In this document: in pieces, positions 51,385 through 59,197 of the stretch | Layout: the number at the start of each line of letters is the position of its first letter | Position numbering within the stretch: the first letter of the stretch is position 1 | Assembly: GCF_024978135.1 (NCBI RefSeq) | Contig: NZ_JANTEZ010000003.1 | Coordinates: 124,001 to 188,000, forward strand | DNA from: Herbiconiux gentiana | GTDB lineage: Bacteria; Actinomycetota; Actinomycetes; Actinomycetales; Microbacteriaceae | DNA length: 64,000 nt | Reading direction: 5' to 3' | The notes under the pieces: generated by a model | Seen by the model: the letters and a program-made list of their open reading frames with translations, nothing else | The model's database searches: none | What the model was told of the DNA's origin: nothing | Position numbers and translations under genes: made by a program

Positions 51385-51939
51385 TCAGACCTCGAGGAGC
51401 TCGGCTTCCTTGCGCTTCAGCGCGTCGTCGATCGCGTCGACGTAGCGCTTCGTGACCTGCTCGAGCTCCTTCTCGCCGCGGGTCACCTCGTCGTCGCCGA
51501 CCTCGCTCTTCAGGGCGTCGAGGTCGTCCTTCGCCTTGCGGCGGATGTTGCGGATGGAGACCTTGCCGTCCTCGGCCTTCGTGCGGACGATCTTCACGTA
51601 CTCTTTGCGGCGCTCCTCAGTGAGGTCGGGCAGGGTGACCCGGATGACCGTGCCGTCGTTGTTGGGCTGTGCGCCCAGGTTCGGCACGTCGCGGATGGCC
51701 TGCTCGATATCGCGCAGGGCGCTCTTGTCGTAGGGGGTGACCAGGAGGGTGCGCGCCTCTTGGTTCTGCAGCGACGCCAGCTGCTCGAGCGGCGTCGGAG
51801 TTCCGTAGTACGACACGAGGATCTTCTGGAACATCGCGGGGTTCGCCCGGCCCGTGCGCACGCTGGAGAAGTCGTCCTTCGTGACCTCGACGGCCTTGGT
51901 CATTCGCTCGGTGGCATCTGCCAGTACATCCGTGATCAC
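51385..51939 (-). CDS. frr: Ribosome recycling factor
   Basis: This 184-residue protein splits post-termination ribosomes together with EF-G. Conserved features are the start region [19 protein letters not shown], the RTGRANP motif and [13 protein letters not shown]. These match the three-helix bundle and the hinge domain. The start is GTG at 51939 with AAGGAG 5 bases upstream, which settles the choice. It lies 46 bases downstream of pyrH. Confidence 0.97.
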   Translation of the reverse strand: MITDVLADATERMTKAVEVTKDDFSSVRTGRANPAMFQKILVSYYGTPTPLEQLASLQNQEARTLLVTPYDKSALRDIEQAIRDVPNLGAQPNNDGTVIRVTLPDLTEERRKEYVKIVRTKAEDGKVSIRNIRRKAKDDLDALKSEVGDDEVTRGEKELEQVTKRYVDAIDDALKRKEAELLEV

Positions 51940-51985
51940 GGCAACTCCTTCAGTGGATCTGTGCTGTCAAGTGTAGTGGGGCGCC

Positions 51986-52708
51986 TCAGTGCGAGGTCGC
52001 GACCAGCGTGCCGATGCGCTCGCCCCGGATGGCCTTCGCCACGTTGCCCGCCGGCTCCATGCCGAACACGTGCATCGGCATGCCGTTGTCCATGCAGAGG
52101 CTGAACGCGGTCGAGTCGACGACCTTGAGGCCCTGCACGAGGGCGTCGTTGTAGGTGAGGAACTCCAGCTTCACCGCATCCGGATCGATGCGCGGGTCGG
52201 CGGAGTAGACGCCGTCGACGCCGTTCTTGGCGACGAGCACCTCGTCGGCGTGGATCTCGAGCGCGCGCTGGGCCGAGACCGTGTCGGTGGAGAAGTAGGG
52301 CAGCCCGGCGCCGGCGCCGAAGATGACGACGCGGCCCTTCTCGAGGTGCCGGATGGCGCGGCGCGGGATGTAGGGCTCGGCGACCTGGGTCATCGAGATC
52401 GCCGACTGCACGCGGGTCTCGGCGCCGGCCTGCTCGAGGAAGTCCTGCAGGGCGAGGGCGTTCATCACGGTGCCCAGCATGCCCATGTAGTCGGCGCGAC
52501 CGCGGTCCATGCCGCGGGTCGACAGCTCGGCGCCGCGGAAGAAGTTGCCACCGCCGACGACGATCGCGACCTCGACCTCCTGGGCCGCCTCCGCGATCTC
52601 CCTGGCCAGCCCGGACACGACGTCGGGGTTGACCCCGAGGGAGCCACCGCCGAACGCTTCACCCGAGAGTTTGAGTAGTACCCTGCGCTTCGAATCCGGC
52701 TCGCTCAT
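51986..52708 (-). CDS. pyrH: UMP kinase
   Basis: This 240-residue hexameric bacterial-type kinase phosphorylates UMP to UDP. Motifs seen are LLKLSGEAF (nucleotide binding), [28 protein letters not shown] (UMP site) and [15 protein letters not shown]. The ATG at 52708 has only weak ribosome-site sequence (GGCGG adjacent, GAGAGG further up). It lies downstream of the tsf terminator, so it needs read-through or its own promoter. Confidence 0.97.
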   Translation of the reverse strand: MSEPDSKRRVLLKLSGEAFGGGSLGVNPDVVSGLAREIAEAAQEVEVAIVVGGGNFFRGAELSTRGMDRGRADYMGMLGTVMNALALQDFLEQAGAETRVQSAISMTQVAEPYIPRRAIRHLEKGRVVIFGAGAGLPYFSTDTVSAQRALEIHADEVLVAKNGVDGVYSADPRIDPDAVKLEFLTYNDALVQGLKVVDSTAFSLCMDNGMPMHVFGMEPAGNVAKAIRGERIGTLVATSH

Positions 52709-52783
52709 CCGCCATGCATCCTCTCGTCATGCCCCTGCTCAGGCTATCGTCTCCCGCCCGGCCCCGAATGCGCCCGGGCGTGG

Positions 52784-52813
52784 AAAAGGGCCCGGACCGA
52801 CTGGCCCGAGCCC
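52784..52813 (-). terminator. Rho-independent terminator after tsf
   Basis: On the minus strand GGGCTCGGGCC (52813-52803), loop AGTC and GGTCCGGGCCC (52798-52788) pair fully, with two G-U pairs. TTTT (52787-52784) follows. It lies 14 bases after the tsf stop and before pyrH. Confidence 0.8.
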
Positions 52814-52826
52814 CTCTCTCAGCGTG

Positions 52827-53654
52827 TTACGCGCCGACCTTGAATCGGGCGAAACCGGTCACCTGGATGCCCGCCTCGGCGAGCACCTTCGAGACCGAGA
52901 GCTTGTTGTCCTTCGCGTAGTCCTGCTCGAGCAGGGCGACCTGCTTGAAGAACGCGGTGACGCGACCCTCGACGATCTTGGGCAGAGCCGCCTCGGGCTT
53001 GCCCTCGTTCTTCGAGATCTCGGTCACGATCGCGCGCTCCTTCTCGACGGCGTCGGCGGGGACGTCGTCACGGGAGAGGTACTGCGGGTCGGCGAACGAG
53101 ATGTGCTGCGCGATGGAGCGAGCGGTCTCGGCGTCGGAACCCGTGTACGCCACGACCACGCCGACCTGCGGGGGCAGGTCTTTCGAGGTCTTGTGCAGGT
53201 AGATCTCGAAGTTCTCGCCCTCGAGTCGCGAGATGCGGCGGAGCTCGATCTTCTCGCCCAGGATGGCGGCCTCGTCGTTGATGACGTCGGCGACCGTCTT
53301 GCCGTCGGCGGGGGCCGCGAGGGCCTCCTCGACGGTCGACGCACCGGCGGCGGCGCTCGCGGTGAGCACCTTGTCGGCCAGGGCGATGAACTTCTCGCCC
53401 TTCGCCACGAAGTCGGTCTCGCAGGCGAGCTCGATCATCGTCGCGGCGCCGTCGCCCTGCGAGGCGGCCACGAGGCCCTCGCTGGTGGAGCGGTCGGCAC
53501 GCTTCGCGTTGCCCTTCGCACCCTTGAGGCGGAGGATCTCGACGGCCTTCTCCATGTCGCCGTCGGCCTCGACCAGGGCGTTCTTGGTGTCGACCATGCC
53601 GGTGCCGAGCTGCTCGCGCAGCGCCTTGACATCAGCCAGGCTGATTGTTGCCAT
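52827..53654 (-). CDS. tsf: Elongation factor Ts
   Basis: This 275-residue guanine-nucleotide exchange factor for EF-Tu has an N-terminal UBA-like domain (LADVKALREQLGTGMVDTKNAL), the EF-Ts signature region ELACETDFVAKGEKF and the C-terminal core with the ALLEQDYAKDNKLSV stretch. It follows rpsB by 68 bases. A strong hairpin lies in the gap, and a terminator follows the stop. The ATG has AAGGAG nearby on the minus strand. Confidence 0.97.
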   Translation of the reverse strand: MATISLADVKALREQLGTGMVDTKNALVEADGDMEKAVEILRLKGAKGNAKRADRSTSEGLVAASQGDGAATMIELACETDFVAKGEKFIALADKVLTASAAAGASTVEEALAAPADGKTVADVINDEAAILGEKIELRRISRLEGENFEIYLHKTSKDLPPQVGVVVAYTGSDAETARSIAQHISFADPQYLSRDDVPADAVEKERAIVTEISKNEGKPEAALPKIVEGRVTAFFKQVALLEQDYAKDNKLSVSKVLAEAGIQVTGFARFKVGA

Positions 53655-53679
53655 GTGTTTCTGACTCCTTGAGAGATGT

Positions 53680-53706
53680 GGCGGGCCGGCTCGTGGCCGG
53701 CCCGCC
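53680..53706. promoter_or_regulatory. Hairpin between rpsB and tsf
   Basis: Perfect 11-bp arms, GGCGGGCCGGC (53680-53690) and GCCGGCCCGCC (53696-53706), have a 5-base loop. There is no U-tract on the transcribed (minus) strand. It may set the rpsB:tsf ratio or act as a processing site. Confidence 0.55.
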
Positions 53707-53722
53707 GGTGTGACTGGTTCGA

Positions 53723-54748
53723 CTACTCGGCGGCGGGGCGCTTCTCGGCCTCGGTGGCCTCGGCCTCGATCTTCGCCTCGGTCTCGGCGTCGGACTCGAC
53801 GTGGTGCTCGACCACGAGCGACTCGTCGGTGATCGCGGCGAGGTCGGCCTCGGCCTGGGCGTCGGCGTCGTTCTCCTCGACGGGAACCTCGGCGGCGACG
53901 ACCTCGGCCACGGCCTCCGTGTTGACCTCACCGGAGATCTCGCCGTCGACGGCCTCGATCTTCTCGTCCTCGGCCTGGGGGTTCTCGGAGGCCTGGAGCA
54001 GCTCGCGCTCCCACTCGGCCAGCGGCTCGGCGGGGGCGTCGCCCTCTTCGGGCTTCTGGTGACGCTGGATGAGGCCCTCGGCCGCGGCGTCGGCCACGAT
54101 GCGGGTCAGCAGCGCGACGGAGCGGATGGCGTCGTCGTTGCCCGGGATCGGGTACTGCACCTCGTCGGGGTCGCAGTTCGTGTCGAGGATGCCGATGACC
54201 GGGATGCCCAGCTTCTTGGCCTCGTCGATCGCGAGGTGCTCCTTCTTGGTGTCGACGACCCAGAGCGCGCTCGGGGTCTTCGTCAGGTTGCGGATACCGC
54301 CGAGCGACTTGTGCAGCTTGTCGAGCTCGCGCTTCTTGATGAGGAGCTCCTTCTTCGTGAAGCCGCTCTTCGAGGTGTCCTCGAAGTCGAGCTCCTCGAG
54401 CTCCTTCATGCGCGCGAGGCGCTTGGAGACCGTCTGGAAGTTGGTGAGGAGGCCACCGAGCCAGCGCTGGTTGACGTAGGGCTGGCCGACGCGGGTCGCC
54501 TGCTCGGCGATGGATTCCTGCGCCTGCTTCTTGGTGCCGACGAAGAGCACGGTGCCGCCGTGGGCGACCGTCTCCTTGACGAAGTCGTAGGCCTTGTCGA
54601 TGTAGCCCAGCGACTGCTGCAGGTCGATGATGTAGATGCCGGAGCGCTCGGTGAAGATGAATCGCTTCATCTTCGGGTTCCAGCGGCGGGTCTGGTGCCC
54701 GAAGTGCACGCCGCTGTCGAGCAGCTGGCGGATGGTGACGACGGCCAT
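53723..54748 (-). CDS. rpsB: 30S ribosomal protein S2 with long acidic tail
   Basis: At 341 residues this S2 is clearly longer than the usual 230-300. The S2 core ends near residue 235 ([19 protein letters not shown]). Signatures are [38 protein letters not shown] and [18 protein letters not shown]. About 105 acidic, Ala/Glu-rich residues follow; actinobacterial S2 proteins often have such tails, and this one is at the long end. The ATG at 54748 has AAGGAG 8 bases upstream. It heads the rpsB-tsf unit, with a leader of about 170 bases containing a hairpin and a tandem repeat. Confidence 0.97.
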   Translation of the reverse strand: MAVVTIRQLLDSGVHFGHQTRRWNPKMKRFIFTERSGIYIIDLQQSLGYIDKAYDFVKETVAHGGTVLFVGTKKQAQESIAEQATRVGQPYVNQRWLGGLLTNFQTVSKRLARMKELEELDFEDTSKSGFTKKELLIKKRELDKLHKSLGGIRNLTKTPSALWVVDTKKEHLAIDEAKKLGIPVIGILDTNCDPDEVQYPIPGNDDAIRSVALLTRIVADAAAEGLIQRHQKPEEGDAPAEPLAEWERELLQASENPQAEDEKIEAVDGEISGEVNTEAVAEVVAAEVPVEENDADAQAEADLAAITDESLVVEHHVESDAETEAKIEAEATEAEKRPAAE

Positions 54749-54829
54749 GTGCCGTACTCCTTCTGTTCTCGGTTTGCTCCACGACGATGGCCGTGGATCC
54801 TGGTGCCCGGCGCGCATCCGGCCCGCCCG

Positions 54830-54857
54830 TGTTCACGGTGGGGTGTTCACGGTGGGA
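54830..54857 (-). repeat. 14-bp tandem repeat in the rpsB leader
   Basis: TGTTCACGGTGGGG (54830-54843) is followed directly by TGTTCACGGTGGGA (54844-54857). It lies within the predicted 5' untranslated region of rpsB. Confidence 0.7.
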
Positions 54858-54893
54858 CCGATCGGATGCTGCTGCCTCGAGGGCACGCGAAGT

Positions 54894-54926
54894 CACCCCG
54901 ACGAGCGGGGTGCTCCGAGAACTATA
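54894..54926 (-). promoter_or_regulatory. Predicted rpsB promoter -10 and leader hairpin
   Basis: TATAGT on the minus strand (54926-54921) is a near-ideal -10. Shortly downstream comes a perfect 7-bp hairpin, CACCCCG/CGGGGTG (54894-54900 and 54906-54912). This gives a structured leader of about 165 bases. Confidence 0.5.
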
Positions 54927-54942
54927 TCACCCGGTGCGGCGC

Positions 54943-56427
54943 CTACGACTGGGCGTCGACCGCCTGCTTGCTGTTCTTCCGCACGACCTTCAGGCTGTCC
55001 ATGCTCTCGAGCGAGCGGCCCTTCGTCTCGGGCACGGCGAAGAACACGAAGAAGAAGCTCACCAGCGCGAAGAAGGTGTAGAGCCCGTAGGTGAACGCCA
55101 GCGAGAAGCTCGACAGCGCGGGGAAGGTCTCGGTGATGGCGAAGTTCGTCAGCCACTGAGCGGCCGCGGCGATGCCGAGAGCCTTGCCGCGGATGCGGTT
55201 CGGGAAGATCTCGCCGAGCAGCACCCACACGATCGGGCCCCAGGTGGCGCCGAAGAAGATGACGAACAGGTTCGCGCCCACCAGGGCGATCGGGCCCCAG
55301 GCCCCGGGAAGCTGCGGGGTGCCGCCGTCGGTCACGACCGCCTGCGAGAACGCGAGCGCCATCACGCCGAGCGACACCGCCATGCCCGCCGAACCGGTGA
55401 GCAGCAGCGGGCGGCGGCCGACCTTGTCGACGAAGAAGATGGCCACGAAGGTCACCAGCACGTTGATGATGCTCGTCACGACCGAGATCGTGAAGCTGGT
55501 GCTCGAGTTCGAGGTGTCGAAACCGACCGAGCTCCACAGGCTGGTGCTGTAGTAGAAGATCACGTTGATGCCGACCAGCTGCTGGAACGTCGACAGCAGG
55601 ATGCCGACCCAGACCACGGGCAGCAGGCCGAACATCTTGCCGCGGAGGCTGGCGGTGCGGGCGTTCTCCTTGTCCTCGCGGAGCGACGTCTCGATCTCCT
55701 CGAGCGCGCCGTCGACCTCGGCCGCAGGAGCGACGCTGGCGATGACCTTGCGGGCCTCGTCCCGGCGCCCCTTGCCGGCGAGGTAGCGCGGCGACTCGGG
55801 CAGGCGCCAGGCCAGCACGCCGTAGACGATGGCGGGGATGGCGCAGACGATGAACATCCAGCGCCAGGCGTCCTGGCCGAACCAGAGCGGCTCGTTCGCG
55901 CCGCCCGCCGCACCCTGCAGCAGGGTGTCGGAGAGCAGGGCGGCGAAGATGCCGAGCGTGATCGCGAGCTGCTGCAGGCTGCCGAGGGCGCCGCGCACCG
56001 CCTTCGGCGCGATCTCGGCGATGTACGCCGGTGCGATCACGCTCGCGATGCCGATGCCGAGGCCGCCGATGACGCGCCAGGCGATGAGATCCCAGACCGC
56101 GAAGGCGAAGCCCGAGCCGATCGAGGAGACGAGGAAGAGGCCGGCGCCGATGAGCATTACCGGGATGCGACCGATGCGGTCGGCGATGCGACCCGCGAAG
56201 TAGGCGCCGATCGCGCAGCCGAGCAGGGCGCTCGCCACCGTGAAGCCGCTGAGCAGCGGCAGGCTGCCGAGGTCGAAGTCCTCCTCGATCGCCTTCACCG
56301 CTCCGTTGATGACGGAGGAGTCGAAGCCGAACAGGAACCCGCCGAGGGCTGCGGCGATCGACAAGGCGATCACCTTGCGGCGGAGCTTCCTCTCGGTCGC
56401 GTGATCGTCGGTCTTCTGATTGCTCAT
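54943..56427 (-). CDS. MFS sugar porter (SP family)
   Basis: This 494-residue 12-segment major facilitator has clear sugar-porter signatures: FGFDSSVINGAV in the first helix, GRIADRIGRIP in loop 2-3, WRLPESPRYLAGKGR before the central cytoplasmic loop, QQLVGINVIFYYS, DKVGRRPLLL and the closing VPETKGRSLE. It probably imports a hexose, pentose or polyol in symport with protons; the exact sugar is unknown. The start ATG at 56427 has GAGGGAG 8 bases upstream. The gene is alone between rpsB and the M23 gene. A perfect 20-bp inverted repeat lies 28 bases upstream of the start. Confidence 0.92.
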   Translation of the reverse strand: MSNQKTDDHATERKLRRKVIALSIAAALGGFLFGFDSSVINGAVKAIEEDFDLGSLPLLSGFTVASALLGCAIGAYFAGRIADRIGRIPVMLIGAGLFLVSSIGSGFAFAVWDLIAWRVIGGLGIGIASVIAPAYIAEIAPKAVRGALGSLQQLAITLGIFAALLSDTLLQGAAGGANEPLWFGQDAWRWMFIVCAIPAIVYGVLAWRLPESPRYLAGKGRRDEARKVIASVAPAAEVDGALEEIETSLREDKENARTASLRGKMFGLLPVVWVGILLSTFQQLVGINVIFYYSTSLWSSVGFDTSNSSTSFTISVVTSIINVLVTFVAIFFVDKVGRRPLLLTGSAGMAVSLGVMALAFSQAVVTDGGTPQLPGAWGPIALVGANLFVIFFGATWGPIVWVLLGEIFPNRIRGKALGIAAAAQWLTNFAITETFPALSSFSLAFTYGLYTFFALVSFFFVFFAVPETKGRSLESMDSLKVVRKNSKQAVDAQS

Positions 56428-56455
56428 CGCACACACTCCCTCGCACCAATCGGGT

Positions 56456-56475
56456 GTCGGACGCCTTCGTCCGAC
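56456..56475. promoter_or_regulatory. Palindrome upstream of the sugar porter
   Basis: GTCGGACG-cctt-CGTCCGAC is a perfect 8-bp inverted repeat with a 4-base centre in the 5' region of the porter gene. It could be a repressor operator or a leader hairpin. Confidence 0.4.
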
Positions 56476-56613
56476 GTGACCCGCCTTTCGATCCTGGCAC
56501 GGTTCGGGCGGCTTGGCGTCTACTCCTGCACAGCTGTCGTAGGGGGTTCCTCTTTCTGCAGGGGTGGGGTGGAGTCTGGTGCGTCGTGCGTGCCGGGGTT
56601 CAGGATGCTCGGC

Positions 56614-57157
56614 ATGCCCCTGCCGTCGGTCGCTCTGCTGCTCGTCCTCGCCCTGCTTCCCGTGCTCGGGCCGCCCGTGCTCGGGCCGCCTTTGCTCGGG
56701 CCGCCTGCGCTCGGGCCGCCTGGGCCTGCTTTGGCTGCACGCTGGGCGTGGCCGCTCGTGGATCATGCGGTGACGGCCGAGTTCGTGGCGCCGACCCACC
56801 GCTACGGTGCCGGACACCGCGGCCTCGACCTCTCGGCGTCACCCGGCGTCACGGTGCTGGCCCCCGCCGACGGGGTGGTGGCTTTCGCGGGCACGGTGGG
56901 CGACCGGATGCTCGTCGCCCTCGACCACGGCGACTCCCTCCGCTCGTCCCTCGAACCGGTCGCCGCGGCCCCCGACCTCGCCGTCGGCTCCCGCGTCACG
57001 CGCGGCCAGCCCCTCGGCGCGGTCTCTTCAGGCGGGCACTGCGGATCGCACTGCCTGCACCTCGGCGTACGGATCGCGGGCGACTACGTCAACCCGCGAC
57101 TGCTCCTCGGAGGCATCCCCCGCGCGGTGCTGCTGCCTACGTCCCTCCCGGCCCGCT
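56614..57157 (+). CDS. Secreted M23 (LytM-like) peptidase, 3' end unresolved
   Basis: The protein begins with a signal-like hydrophobic segment (MPLPSVALLLVLALLPVLG) extended by an LGPP repeat. An M23 metallopeptidase domain follows, with the zinc motif HRGLDLSA and the second motif GSHCLHLGVR. Two cysteines near it (GGHCGSHC) may pair. It should cleave or bind peptidoglycan; synteny with other actinobacteria, which have an M23 gene beside rpsB, supports the call. The recognisable domain ends about 57140, but no in-frame stop follows: this frame stays open to 59181, antisense to xerC and beyond. One other frame stops at 57221, so a small indel or a lost stop is possible. An ATG at 56605 is an alternative start. 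The end given here is where recognisable homology stops. Confidence 0.6.
56661..56720 (+). repeat. 15-bp tandem repeat, four copies, in the M23 signal region
   Basis: Four consecutive 15-base units of the form nnnGCTCGGGCCGCC (the first two are CGTGCTCGGGCCGCC) encode (V/L/A)LGPP repeats just after the signal peptide core. Confidence 0.85.
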
Positions 57158-58087
57158 TCACGCCCGGGGGTGGGCCGCCCGGTACGACTCGCGCAGCCGC
57201 TCGACACTCACGTGGGTGTAGATCTGGGTCGTCCCGAGGCTGGCGTGGCCGAGCATCTCCTGCACAGCGCGGAGGTCGGCGCCCCCGTCGAGCAGGTGCG
57301 TCGCCGCCGTGTGGCGCAGGGCGTGGGGGCCGGCTGGCCCGCTCCCCGGCACGGTCTCGAGCAGGGCCGCCACGAGCTGGTACACGGCTCTCGTACCGAG
57401 CCGGCCCCCTCGCGCGCCGAGGAACAGGGCGCCTCGTGTGCCCTGCGTTCCCTGCGTGCTGCCGCGCTTCATCAACGGCTTCCGCGCCCGCGCCAGGTAG
57501 TCGGTCAGGGCGAGCTGGGCCGGTCGCCCGAACGGCACGATGCGCTCCTTCGAGCCCTTGCCCACGACGCGCACCGTGCGGCGATCGAGATCGAGATCGT
57601 CGACGTCGATGCCCACGAGCTCGGACACCCGCAGCGCCGACGCGTACAGCAGCTCGACCACGGCGACATCCCGCAGCGTCCCGGGCTCACCCTCGGCGGC
57701 GCGCTCCTGCAGCGCCTGCAGCACCCCGCCCATCGAGTCGTCGCTCAGCACCCGCGGCAGCGACCGGTCGGGCTTGGGAGCTCGCAGCCGCACCGCGGTG
57801 TCGACCTCTGTCTGTCCGGTCTGCCGCAGCCACGCCGAGAACGTCTTGGCGGTCGCGGCCCGCCGCGCGAGCGTTGCCTTGGCGAGCTCCCGCTGCGAGG
57901 CCTCCCACAGCCAGTCGCGGTACACCTCGAGGTCGAGCCCCTCGACGTCGTCGACGCCGCGCGCCCCCGCGAACCGCTCCAGATCCCCCAGATCGGCCCC
58001 GTACGCCCGCACCGTGTGCTCGGAGTACCCCCGCTCGAGCCGCAGATACCGCGCATACGCCTCCCGCGCCTCGCCGATCCCGACCAT
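57158..58087 (-). CDS. xerC: Tyrosine recombinase XerC
   Basis: This 309-residue site-specific recombinase resolves chromosome dimers. The N-terminal SAM-like core-binding domain (AYARYLRLERGYSEHTV) is followed by the catalytic domain with SALRVSELVG (first Arg), KGSKERIVPFG (Lys), HALRHTAATHL (His-Arg) and the nucleophile region LGHASLGTTQIYTHV (Tyr). The choice of xerC over xerD rests on position: the order rpsB / M23 / xerC / dprA is conserved in actinobacteria. The ATG at 58087 is chosen because the conserved domain begins there. In-frame starts at 58111 and 58153 exist. Confidence 0.92.
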   Translation of the reverse strand: MVGIGEAREAYARYLRLERGYSEHTVRAYGADLGDLERFAGARGVDDVEGLDLEVYRDWLWEASQRELAKATLARRAATAKTFSAWLRQTGQTEVDTAVRLRAPKPDRSLPRVLSDDSMGGVLQALQERAAEGEPGTLRDVAVVELLYASALRVSELVGIDVDDLDLDRRTVRVVGKGSKERIVPFGRPAQLALTDYLARARKPLMKRGSTQGTQGTRGALFLGARGGRLGTRAVYQLVAALLETVPGSGPAGPHALRHTAATHLLDGGADLRAVQEMLGHASLGTTQIYTHVSVERLRESYRAAHPRA

Positions 58088-58182
58088 CCCCCCAGCATGC
58101 CCCCGCCCCATGCTCGGGCCACCCACCCCACGCCGCCTGCACGCGATCACCACGCGCCACCTTACGGCCGGCGCCGGCTGTG

Positions 58183-59079
58183 TCAGGCGGGCGGGGCGAC
58201 GTGCTTCGAGAAGGCCTCGAGCTGCTCGTCGGCGGGCAGCTCGGCCATGCGCTCCACGAACGCGTTGTCGAACCCGGACACAACCGGGAACTCCCCCACC
58301 GGAACCATCGAGTGCACGATCCGGTCGTCGTACACCTGCACGATCGAGAACGACTGCCCGCCGCCGAGCCCCACGAGCCGGCCGCGCGGCGCGAGCATGT
58401 CCATCGTGTAGCAGGTGGCCGCCGCCACCGACACCGGCACCCCGGCGAACACACTGTGCGTCGAATAGTGCAGATGCCCCCCGAGTACCGCCCGCACGTC
58501 ACTGCCCTCGATCACGCGGGCGAGCTCGTCCTGCCGCTGCAGCTCGAGGATCGGCATCAGCGGGATCGTCGTCGGGATCGGCGGGTGGTGCAGCGCGAGC
58601 ACGGTCCCCTCGGGCGCCGGCTCGGCAAGCTCGCCCCGCAGCCAGTCCAGCTGCTCGGCCGCCAGCTCGCCGTGGTGGTACCCGGGCACGCTCGTGTCGA
58701 GCGCGATCACCCGCAGCCCGCCCAGCCGGATGCTCGCCACCACCGGCTCCGTCGCCGCCGCCTCGTCCAGCAGCTCGACGCGCAGCCGCGCCCGGTCGTC
58801 ATGGTTGCCCATCACCCACAGCACCTGCGCCCCCAACCGCTCGGCGGCCGGCTCGACGATCCCCCGGATCCGCCGATACGCGTCCTCCTCCCCCAGATCG
58901 GCGATGTCCCCGGTGAAGACGAACAGCTCGGGCCGCATCCCCGAGGCCTCCAACTGCCGCAGCGCCTGCGTCAGCCCCGCATCGGTGTCGACGGCCCCGT
59001 ACAGCGCCCTCTCCCCCGCCAGAAAATGCGTGTCGCTGATATGAACGATCGTGTGCCCAGGCACCCCGTACTGACCCAT
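58183..59079 (-). CDS. Metallophosphoesterase (CpdA/3',5'-cyclic nucleotide phosphodiesterase-like)
   Basis: This 298-residue calcineurin-like phosphoesterase carries the complete metal-binding set: HISDTHF, VFTGDIADLGE, MGNHDD, LALHHPP and LGGHLHYS. Relatives hydrolyse cyclic AMP or other phosphodiesters; the substrate is not established here. GGAGG lies 9 bases before the ATG at 59079. The frame continues open to 59454 but this is the convincing start. It is inserted between dprA and xerC on the same strand. Confidence 0.9.
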   Translation of the reverse strand: MGQYGVPGHTIVHISDTHFLAGERALYGAVDTDAGLTQALRQLEASGMRPELFVFTGDIADLGEEDAYRRIRGIVEPAAERLGAQVLWVMGNHDDRARLRVELLDEAAATEPVVASIRLGGLRVIALDTSVPGYHHGELAAEQLDWLRGELAEPAPEGTVLALHHPPIPTTIPLMPILELQRQDELARVIEGSDVRAVLGGHLHYSTHSVFAGVPVSVAAATCYTMDMLAPRGRLVGLGGGQSFSIVQVYDDRIVHSMVPVGEFPVVSGFDNAFVERMAELPADEQLEAFSKHVAPPA

Positions 59080-59197
59080 GCCCCCATCCTCCCAGCCCCA
59101 CCCGCCCCGCGCCTCCCCCGTCCTCGCCAAGGTTGGGCAGCGACGCCAGCACGGCTGCGGCACCATCGGTGCCGTCCGTGATGTACCGAGCGCGGTG

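Noticed and set aside
54787-59181. A single 1464-codon plus-strand frame
   Set aside because: It is a chance open frame antisense to the sugar porter, xerC and the metallophosphoesterase. Only the M23 part (56614 to about 57157) has recognisable sequence.
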